Source: Immersiella caudata (Eukaryota; Ascomycota; Sordariomycetes; Sordariales; Lasiosphaeriaceae). From it: a DNA stretch of 64,000 nt. Positions 55,613-64,000 of the stretch are shown piece by piece (the first letter of the stretch is position 1; the number at the start of each line of letters is the position of its first letter). Location: positions 1,612,001-1,676,000 of the forward strand of contig JAULSU010000006.1 of NCBI GenBank assembly GCA_030512335.1, in the 5' to 3' direction. Under the pieces are notes generated by a model. That model was not told where the DNA came from. It saw only the letters and a program-made list of their open reading frames with translations, and did not search any database. Made by a program: the position numbers and the translations under genes.

Positions 55613-56431
55613 TCGGGAAGTGTTTTTTGGCAACACTCTTTCATGAATATATGAGTATCATGTCCACATCGTAAATAGCTAGACACGCGATCGTATCAGG
55701 GCGCCGTTTTGGACGCATTTCCAGCAACGTGTATTTTAGGACCCGTATGTCGTCATCAGCTAGTTGAACAAGATGGCGATTGTTCAGGATGACAGAGGAA
55801 CATAAGTTGGGCTCCACCTTATTGATGTGCCTAGCTATTGTGATCCCAGCCCCTATTGACAAGGTAAGTCATCTCGTTTGGGGAACAACTCATATGTTCC
55901 TACTGTGTGTTGGTCATTGTTGGTCAGCCGAATAGGGGCTCATGTTGCGCCCCCGATTTTGACTTCTTTATGAAGCCCCAGAGACTCTAATGAAGTTCTT
56001 TCTCCAAACATATCCGAGCAAAAGCATCCTCGTGCCTGAAGCTGTTCCACGAGACAGAATCCAGCAGCCAAACCTCTGTAGGTTGACTCACAACCCTCTG
56101 CCTAGCGTCGTTGCCCTACGCACCCGTTCAAAGACGTCGTCGCGTCGCGTCGCGTGTCCGCGTCTCGCGATCCACATACGGTTATGACAGACACCTCTGC
56201 TGGGTTGGCTTCTCAGAGGTCTTCCCCGACCGGAACTCAACCCCGTCACCTCAACCTCTCACCGCCACATGCCCCGTTTGGGGGGCTTCTTGCCCACGAT
56301 TACTTAGTTTTGTCGGACCTGAAGTCTAATAACCTGTTCAGAAACATCCAGAACTGGCTTCTGGGCTCTTTATTCACCCCTCGACGAAACCCAACCTGGT
56401 GCTGTGCGCGACCGCACAAGCGCAGCCCATC
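55613..56431. other. Intergenic region
   Basis: 3' flank of RFC1 and upstream region of the next gene. Contains a short CGCGT-rich repeat near 56138-56166 (GTCGCGTCGCGTCGCG). No gene seen. Confidence 0.5.
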
Positions 56432-56805
56432 ATGGACGGCGCCAACAAGGAAGGTAGGCATCCCCCTTCATCCTTAGTCCCTCAGCATTCACAGGATGTT
56501 TATACCTAATTAACTGATGTGAAGAAGCCCAACCAGGCTTCACTCCCAACCCGCCGTCTCCCGATCCCCTGGCCAAGCTCAGGGAGCGCAGGGCCCATTT
56601 CCCTTTTGAGAGCCGCTCTCTGCGTAATGGGAAAAGCGACGCGGAAGAGCAGATGTGCATAACGACGTCGATGCTTCTCGCTTATAATCTAATGCGCTGC
56701 GCATATCGTGGTGTTGAGATCGCTCGCCCGGGAGAAAACGAAGCTCCTCTGATGAACACTCTGAACAATGAGGATCGCAACAGGGAGTTCTGGGAGCCCA
56801 GGTGA
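56432..56805 (+). CDS. Short unknown ORF or 5' exons of the repeat protein
   Basis: join(56432..56453,56525..56805) encodes 100 residues beginning DGANKEEAQPGFTPNPPSPDPLAKLRERR and ending NREFWEPR before TGA. The 71-base intron (GTAGGC..AAG) is phase-correct. The last codons overlap a strong donor (CCCAG|GTGAGT at 56802); splicing that donor to CAACAG at about 57150 joins in phase to RSTGDVAASLDD of the downstream large ORF, so this may be the true N-terminus of the repeat protein. A 35-base intron (56802-56836) leading to a third exon is too short to trust. No family recognised. Confidence 0.4.
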
Positions 56806-57105
56806 GTTTGAGATCCCTTCTGGTTCATTAAAATAGTGCCTCCTCTCCAAGTACTGCCACGTTTACACCGTGTGGCTCTCACGGTGTAGTTCTCACCGCC
56901 CTCCACGCGACGCGACGCATCCGTGCCTTCTTGTCCAGGTGGAAAGAAGTACTGGACTTGCCTTCCTCGTCTACCTCATCACAACCCCGCACCTCTCGCT
57001 GCCGGCCTCCATCTCGCAATCGCGGACGAGGGTAGTCGCTTCCATTTCGAAAACCTCATTTGTCACTTTCCTGTTATCCGATTCAAGATTTAAACTCACT
57101 CCGAT

Positions 57106-60100
57106 ATGAGGATCGAACTTACAACATCGCTGACCATGAATTCCTACAACAGATCAACTGGCGATGTTGCGGCTTCGCTTGATGACAAGTACACGAGGTT
57201 GGATGACGAGAAGAGGCAGCAGGTGTTTCATTACAAGAGCCCCAAATGTCTAAGGCACATCAACTATCCCCGCACCCGCACCCACACCCCGGTCATCACT
57301 TCGGCCAGTCCCGACACTCCGGTCCATACCCCGACCAGGACGGAGGACCCGCCAGTTACCCCGGATGGCCCGCAATTTACCCCGGCCAACAGCCCCTGCG
57401 ATTGGGACTCCGACAAGGGCAGCCCGACCCCATCGGACTCGTACTCAGAGAACGCAGCACGCTCAGGAGCCCCGAGTGAAGACTTCAACGTAGACCCGCC
57501 AGAGGACTACGTTCAGTTGACACACGAGTTTCACCCATTCTTTGACGGTCATCTTGGACTTGAGAAGAAGAGAAAGGAGCAGAAGGCCGCTGAAGATGAT
57601 GAGCATGGTCCATCCGACGCAGAGTCCAGCATTCTGAGTGAGATTCGGAACATGGACCCGGCCGATGTGTTTCCTGAGTTGAACTATGCCTACGATCCTC
57701 ACTACGACGGTCCTCTCCCCTCCCCCAGAGACCAGAGCGAGTACAGTGAGGATTATGGACAGTACAACCAGGGGGGTCTGTCTGACACCGACTCGGGCTT
57801 CCCCAGTGAGATCCTCAATACAGACCCGGCAGATGTGTTTCCTGAGCTGAAGTACGAGTACGATCCCTACTATGACGGCCCTCTTCCCCGTTCAGAGGAG
57901 GACAGCCAAGATGGGTCCAACTCCGCCACTGAGGAGCAGAGTGAAGAGGGTCAGCACTACGACTACGAGGACCAGGATGGGTACGGCTCTGATGTGAGTA
58001 TCCCAAGCGAGATTCGAAACATGGATCCGGCAGACGTATTCCCCGAGTTGAAATACGAGTATGATCCGTACTACGATGGGCCTCTCGAGGACGTTGAGCA
58101 GCAGACTCCACGAAGGGTGGTTGAGTACAACAACGGGCCTGGTCAATCCGGCGATGCCATCCAAAGGGAATATCCTTCGGATCTAGAAGATATCGAAAAT
58201 TCGTATTTCGTAAAATATCTCTGGAATTTCAATGATCAGCACACGCGGACTCGAAAGAAGAACGTGATTTATCCGACCGAGTACCGGGGTCAGTCGGCCC
58301 AGTCTCTGAGCTACAAGACTTCATCTCGTTCTCGAAGCACTCACCCCTCAAACATCTCCTCTCAGGATCCGTTTTACGATGGGCCTCTTCAGACCAAGAG
58401 GAAGCAGGGCGAGCCCAGCTACTACGATGAGGCCATTGAACCGCAGTACCTGGACCAGGCGGATGTATTCCCAGAGTCAACCCACAGTCACGATCCGTTA
58501 TACAGAGAACCACACCAACCCAGCAGCTCTCAAGCTCAACTCGGCAGCACCCCGTGGGGTTTAAGAAAGAAGGTTGTATATTCCGCCAAGAAGGGCCCCG
58601 GCGGCCTGCGGTCCAAGCATCCACAACTCGAAGGCGAGTACACTGTCTACAGGAAGAAGAAGAATGTCGTCTATCCTCCTGGTATGTGGTCTCCTAGTGG
58701 CTCGGAGGACGAAGGCAAAGAGCGGTTTAGGCTGGTCAAGAGACGCAACGCCCCATTGAAAGCCTACCCTCAGCCAAAGACTACTCGCGCGGATGCCGAC
58801 CGTGAAGCCGCCCGTGCTGAATCCACTCGCACCGAAGCTGCCCGCCTCAAAGCTGCTCGAACCAAAGCTGCACTCAAGAAGCTGAAGGACCATGCCCATC
58901 GGGTTCTCCTTGAGCATGACGAGTTCATGGCAAAGCTAGGGGGAAGAGGCAACGACAGTGCGTCCAACGCACGACGGATTCACGGTCTTGTCGAACCCTC
59001 TTCACAAAGTAAGAGGAACCAGGGCAAAGCCAAGTCCATGCTTCTTCAGGAGTTTGGTGGAAAGGTCAGGTTCATGGACGAGTCGGCGTCTTCGTCCAGA
59101 ACCCCAATTCCATCCTCATTCGCGACTTCAACCTCGTCTTGGGTGCAACATGGCTATTCCAGCCAGGGGCCAGAAGCTTCCTTTGCGGGATCGTCCGTCT
59201 TGGGTGATGTAGGAGACTATGACCCGGACGAGGATATGCTGGTTGAGGACGCCTGGCCGCAGGAGTACATCATCCTTGTGCAGGTCGCAAGCGATGGGAA
59301 TGTTTACTTCCCCATTCGTGCGGACGACGTTATCGGCATTGGCTTTGAGGAAATCGATGACCCCAAGGCCGCTTGTCAACGACAACCCCTTGCTCTGGTG
59401 CGAAGCCTCACCACCCCCGACCTCACCAGTGCTGATCTCCGCTCCAACGAGAACTTTCCGGAGCAATTTGATGGCTCCGGGCCCTGCAAACTTGCGCCTG
59501 CCGCGCGGTTCTACCCCACCGCTGGAGCTTCAACCCGGAACAAAAAGCCGGCCCCACTTCCCTCCGGAGCTGAACCTTCTTCGGCGCTCCTTCCTTCGGC
59601 TCTGCCAAAATTCCCACGGCGAAACCTGACACCTTTTTCTTCGCCGGCTCTTCCCTCAACTCTGCCGGGGTTTCCACGCCGAGACCTCACACCGTTTCCT
59701 TCTCCGGTCCTTACTGCCACGTTTTGGGCCCCCAAGCGGCCGCCTCTCCCTTCGAAAACCGTCGGCAAGCACGCACAGCCCCCGTCTACCGGGGAGCCTC
59801 TTCAAACCAGAATTTCCACTTTTTCTGAGGAAGAGCGTCCAATCACCGAGTTCCTCGAGATCTTCGACACTGGCGAAATCTCTGACGAGGAGGGTGGTCG
59901 AGACGTTGGCTACATCTCGCCTTGCATGTTTAGGCTTTGGGCCCAAGACTGCATGGATCACACTCGTGAGCAGCCCATCCAATTTGGATTGAAGCCTGAG
60001 ATTCCCAAGGTATGTACACATCGCTATTCTTCCTCTTGTTGACGATCACTTACTCCATTCGTAGGACAAGGCACCGATGCGTCCAACTTCCGCTAGCTGG

Positions 60101-61140
60101 CCTCTTACTGAGGAGGAGCAAACCGGCGTCTCCTGTGCTGGAAGATACCCTCAGGTCGACGAAGACACGGGAACGGTCTTCTCCGCTGAGTATAGCGTTC
60201 CGGATCACCCCCCGGTGATGTTTGATCCTCCCGGTATTTCTTACGCCGTGGTATTGCGGTTGACTGGTTGCTAACAACACACACAGGTATCGACCCCGCC
60301 CGTGCGCAATTCAGGAACCCAAATGTTCAGTATGCGTTTGACCGCATGAACCCGATGGCTGGCCGCAAGTTTCGAGAGTTGAGGGCCAAACTAGCCGATG
60401 AGCATTACAGAAAGACCATCGAAGATCCGACGGCAATGTCCTCGGAAAATGCTCACTTCACCAAGGCAAGTCCCAAGTTCCTTGACCACTCTTCGGAATA
60501 CTAACGTTTGAAGCAGTCCGAAGTCGACGACGCCGTTGGCAATTACGATGGATTGCTTCTCGATGGCCTCACTGGCGCAACCGCAGCGGCTTTTGCCAAG
60601 ATGAAGGCTAGAGAGCTGCGAGAGCTTAGAGCCAGACAGGAGGCGCTCCGCAAGGAGGAAATCATCTTCTCCGAGAGAGTCGAGAAGCTCAACAAGGATC
60701 GCGAGATTGCGGAGATGATTGCAGTAGGTCTTCTGGCTGCACAAGCTAACAAGGCGGATAAAAACGGTGGTTCTGCCGCACGCGTCGAGCGTAGAAGCCA
60801 AATCCGTCGACACGTTGCCAGATCTCTGCAGGAACTCAAGAACGAAGTCGACCTCATGCACCAGACCATCTCCGAAAAGGACCGTATGCGTGAGCATTTG
60901 GAGGTAACAGTCAGGCACCTCGAGCAGCAGATCCAGGCTATTTGCGAGTCCGTCGGCCGCGCCAGCTTGGACGAGCTGCTTGCAGACCAGCGCGAGTTCG
61001 AGATCGAGCAGAGCCGCGAATCTTTCACAGAGACCTGGCTCACCAACAGACTCAGCTACCTCGAGCTGAACCTCGTCGACCAGGGTGATGAGAACGGAGA
61101 GGAGGACTATCGCGCCGAGTCAAATCTCGATGAGTATTGA
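57106..61140 (+). CDS. Large repeat and coiled-coil protein of unknown function
   Basis: Model join(57106..60009,60065..60233,60287..60465,60517..61140), 1291 residues. Residues about 180-330 hold three near-identical units RNMDPADVFPELKYEYDPYYDGPL, with degenerate copies before (HEFHPFFDGHL) and after (SQDPFYDGPL, QADVFPESTHSHDPLY). Around 560-600 is an Ala/Arg/Lys-rich helix (REAARAESTRTEAARLKAA). Around 830-870 a second duplication occurs (LPKFPRRNLTPFSSPA / LPGFPRRDLTPFPSPV). The C-terminal 200 residues are coiled coil (MKARELRELRARQEALRKEE, LQELKNEVDLMHQ). The last intron uses a GC donor (AAG|GCAAGT..CAG, 60466-60516). The N-terminus is uncertain; upstream exons at 56432-56801 may belong to it. 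I do not recognise a family; probably a scaffold with short linear binding motifs. Confidence 0.75.
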
Positions 61141-62293
61141 AGACGGGGATGGAATGAATATTACAGGTTCGAATCGTTTCGTTTGTTTTTGTCAATCATC
61201 TCATTGCGTTCCTTTCGTCAGTTGGTTTCCCGAGACGGGAAACTTTCAATATCGGATGGCAGGTAGAGGATAGTTCCTGTGCCTTTTTCGAAGGCGTTTA
61301 TGCCTTCTTTTTGGCCGCGGAGGCCTTTTTCAATGGCTTTTATGCCTATAATTTCTTCAGATAGGCCTTTTATTCTTTCTTGTAGATGTAGTTGTAAGAT
61401 CTTACGGTGTAGTTGAATAGAAACGATGATCAAAACCTGGCCTCTTCTCTGCGGCTCGAGGCGTTGGTGACATCTAAAAAGGCCTCTATCCAGTGCTCCA
61501 AGGCCTCACTTTTTAGGAAAACAGGCCATGGCTGAACTTATGAACACTTTGTGATGTTTGCCGTTGGCGTCGAGAGAATCTAGGAATGCCTTCTTTGAGC
61601 CCTTCGATGCCTTGTTGAGCCCGAAGGTGTCAATTAAATCCAACGAGGCCGTATCTGCATCAATTAAGGCCATCTTGTGGACGACAAAGAGTTAAAATAT
61701 ACACAATAAAGCCCCGAGGATGCCGCCAAGGCCATTATTGACCTGAAACAGGTCTCAACAACATCTAAGAAGGCATGGGCGGATCGATGAAGACCTCACA
61801 CCTGTCGAAGGAGGCATACGTCTAGCCAAGCGATTTCTCAGGGGCATGGTCTATTGCCTACAACATGGAAACCATGGCTTCCACTCAGCTGGGAAACGCC
61901 AATCGGCAAGGACCATTTGCCCCTGCAGCTGGACGAGATCATAATCTACATGACCGAAGCTAAAGCAAGATATATGATAAGGAAGCTTTGGAGCAGACAA
62001 AAGTTGCCAGCCAGTCCGATCCCCATCGGGGTGGCGGATATACCGCCGTGAATTAGGTAAGTCTATGTAATGTACAACAGGCTCTTTAAACCGCAGAAGA
62101 GCCTCCTGTCCCTTTTGGAGGGCCTCATTCTACTTTCCTTATATGCTATAACCGACATCATGAGAGGAGCATTATACACTGATACCCCAAAACGCCGTCA
62201 TCCTGTGCATACAACATTCGTTTTGCATGGAGAAGATGTGAAAAGATGGTAAAGTGGTGGTACATGGATTTGTGTCAGATGGCTAGACACCGC
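61141..62293. other. A/T-richer region with relics of a repetitive reverse-strand ORF
   Basis: 1.15 kb between two genes. Reverse-strand frames around 61680-61260 read KKAFLDSLDANG, GLGALDRGLF, then IKGLSEEIIGIKAIEKGL and KEGINAFEKG, interrupted by a stop; earlier (about 61760) a similar HAFLDVVETCF appears. GGCC/AAGG words recur. This looks like a decayed protein-coding repeat or element fragment, but no transposon protein is recognised. Confidence 0.3.
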
Positions 62294-63067
62294 TTATTTG
62301 TTCTTGACAACGCCGACCTTGGCAGGGCGGAGAATGCGGCCGTTGAGCCTGAAGCCCTTCTGCTGGGTGTGGAAGACGGTGTTGTCCTCCTTGTCGGCCA
62401 TGGGGGTCATGAAGGTGGCCTCATGCTCGTTAGGGTTGAACTTCTCGCCATGGGGGTCGTAGCGCTCGAGACCGTGGTTCTTGAGCGTCTGCATGAGGAT
62501 GCTCTCAGTCATCTTGAGACCCTCGTAGAGGTTGACCAGATCCTGGAGGTGTTCGGTCTTCTCAGTGGCGTTGAGCTTCTCCTCGGGCACCATGGTCAGG
62601 GCGCGGTCGAAGTTGTCGATGCTGTCGACGAGGTCCTTGGCGAACTTCTGGATCGCGAAGTCGCGGGCAGCCTTCATGTCGCGCGCTGTGCGGTCCTGAA
62701 GGTTGCGGAAGTCGGCGACGGAGCGGAGGTACTTGTCCTGTAGGGGATGTTAGTCAATCCGTCATGCGAAGTAAGCTAAGGGGAGGAAACAAACCTTCCA
62801 GTCGCGGATTTCGGCATCCTTGTCCTCTATTTGCTTCTCGAGGGCTGCCAGGGGGTCCTCTTTCGCGGCGCCCTCTCCATTGGCCTCAGGGGCTTTCGAA
62901 GCATCGGTCTGGTCGCTGTACCATCTTGCGCGCTGTTGCAGGTTAATTGTCCTTGATGCTGCTACTGGCGCAGCGAAGAATTGTGGTCTGGAGATTTGCC
63001 TTTGGACGGCAGCCCGGAGGCCGGAGCTCAATGCTCTGGAGGAGGTAGAGGCGGTTTGTCGTAACAT
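62294..63067 (-). CDS. mge1: Mitochondrial GrpE-type nucleotide exchange factor
   Basis: Model complement(join(62294..62737,62795..63067)), 238 residues. It releases ADP from mitochondrial Hsp70 during protein import and folding. The N-terminus (LRQTASTSSRALSSGLRAAVQRQISRPQFF) is an Arg/Ser-rich matrix presequence. The GrpE part has the long helix (LAALEKQIEDKDAEIRDWKDKYLRSVADFRNLQDRT), DLVDSIDNFDRAL and the beta domain (FNPNEHEATFMTP, KGFRLNGRILRPAKVGVV). The 57-base intron joins RDWK to DKYL in phase 0. ATG 63067 is preferred over the upstream in-frame ATG because it starts the presequence. Confidence 0.95.
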
Positions 63068-63498
63068 GTTGGCGGATATGTGTGGTCGTGGTCGTGGACG
63101 GAGGCAAGCAATCAGTCGCGTGTTGAGCAGGAATTTTATGACGACCTCTCGGCTCCCAGCGGACATCCCAAGCCATGCAAAAAAATTGGAGTGGCGGATC
63201 ATTGACGGGCCGCCGCATGGTGAGCTGAACCCTTGATTGGGGACGGGTGACTAGCGATTTTCGGCTAGCTCTACGCGGGGCGATGGGTCAAAGCTAAAGC
63301 CACCCCTGGGTGCTCATCGCTTTCAGCCGTTTTCAGAAGGCGTGCAATCAGGTGGCGCGCTTCAACTGTCATGGCATGGAATTTCTGCGGTGGGTGCGGT
63401 AGCTGTTGACTTCCCCAAACCAACACAAAGCGGCGCGAAGGTTTCCACCACCTGGTGTTCACCACAACCTCTGCAAGGCGACGTGAAATACCGACAAG
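63068..63498. promoter_or_regulatory. Divergent promoter, MGE1 and RPB3
   Basis: 431 bases between divergent start codons; no coding evidence. Confidence 0.5.
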
Positions 63499-64000
63499 AT
63501 GGACTACGATCCTATGGCGATGGACGAGTCTGAGGCTCTGGGCCCAGTCATCAAGATCTCCCAAGTATGTTCCTTTGTCGCATCATCCCCCACTCCCTTG
63601 CCTTACTCCTGCGGTGCTCGGTGTTGGATGAGGGGAGGCGGCTTTGCGCTTTGGGAGATGGTCGCTAAACGGTGATCGCGTATCCGACAAACAGGCAGAC
63701 TCGACGCGCGTCAAGTTTGAGCTCTCGAATGCCGAACTCTCTTTCGCCAACTCGCTGCGGCGCGCCATGCTCGCCGAGATTCCCACCATCGCTATCGACC
63801 TGGTCCAGATCGAAGAGAACAGCTCCGTCCTCGCCGATGAGTTTATCGCGCATCGTCTCGGCCTCATCCCCCTCAATGCAGAGGGGGTCGACGCTCTCAA
63901 CTACTCGCGCGACTGCGACTGCGATGAGCACTGCGAGCGCTGTAGCGTGAAGCTCAGTCTCCACGCCAAGTGCACGAGCGACGATATCATGGAGGTCTCG
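63499..64000 (+). CDS. rpb3: RNA polymerase II subunit RPB3 (5' part, cut by window end)
   Basis: join(63499..63564,63695..>64000); 124 residues visible, continuing beyond the window. Exon 1 (MDYDPMAMDESEALGPVIKISQ) joins across a 130-base intron to ADSTRVKFELSNAELSFANSLRRAMLAEIPTIAIDLVQIEENSSVL, the conserved RPB3/alpha-subunit dimerisation domain. LADEFIAHRLGLIPL and the zinc-binding loop DCDCDEHCERCSVKL follow, with four Cys. RPB3 heterodimerises with RPB11 to nucleate polymerase II assembly. Head-to-head with MGE1. Confidence 0.95.

Noticed and set aside
1..64000. CRISPR array, rRNA, plasmid-type origin or intact transposon
   Set aside because: No spaced direct repeats, rRNA-like sequence, transposase, integrase or reverse transcriptase motifs were found; the genome is eukaryotic.

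Overview
The window is nuclear DNA of a filamentous ascomycete (Pezizomycotina; Sordariomycetes or a close relative is my inference). The evidence is short GT..AG introns (mostly 48-110 bases), secreted proteins with cleavable signal peptides, a HET-domain gene, a caspase-like/DUF6590 protein, and a two-gene ATP-citrate lyase. It encodes about 28 supported genes (the last cut by the window edge), two clear tRNA genes and one tRNA-like sequence. All exon joins were deduced by hand from frame continuity and splice signals.

Region 1 (1-25 kb) looks accessory. It holds four small secreted Cys-rich proteins (162-567, 2829-3120, 9535-9726, 22310-23049), a caspase-like protein ending in DUF6590 (3488-6868), a GH5 endo-beta-mannanase (7379-8807), a HET-domain protein (11587-13662), a cytochrome P450 (16511-18305), tRNA-His and tRNA-Gly, an SDR oxidoreductase (19789-20799), a tRNA-like sequence with an internal duplication (21318-21414) and a LicD-like protein (24221-25070). 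Between them lie decayed genes: an LRR/F-box-like relic (about 1510-2350), a Ser/Thr-rich membrane-protein relic (about 9950-10815) and an ORF with two in-frame TAG codons (15222-16076). Self/non-self or cell-death genes and secreted enzymes are interspersed, as is common in fast-evolving fungal regions.

Region 2 (25-64 kb) is housekeeping and strikingly organised as divergent pairs: WLM metallopeptidase/GH72 glucanosyltransferase, ACL2/ACL1 (the two ATP-citrate lyase subunits, 2.1 kb apart), EAF3/CNL2, an ER membrane protein/CENP-Q, ALG11/RFC1, and MGE1 (GrpE)/RPB3. Between them are a uL30m mitochondrial ribosomal protein, the tRNA methyltransferase TRM2, and a large protein of unknown function with a striking internal repeat (57106-61140). 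Two inner-kinetochore (CCAN) genes, Cnl2/Nkp2 and CENP-Q, lie within 5 kb.

The most notable observations are: (1) the chromodomain and MRG-domain parts of EAF3 are separated by about 2.0 kb containing another same-strand ORF, which ends in a splice donor compatible with the same MRG exon, suggesting a nested gene or an alternative-first-exon MRG protein; (2) the unknown protein with near-perfect DPADVFPEL..YDP.YDGPL repeats and a GC-AG intron; (3) the caspase-like protein with catalytic His and Cys intact joined to DUF6590; (4) a 26-base inverted repeat upstream of CENP-Q; (5) a five-copy 13-base minisatellite inside a P450 intron; (6) a C-rich to G-rich strand-composition switch inside several genes. 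No CRISPR array, rRNA or intact transposon was seen.
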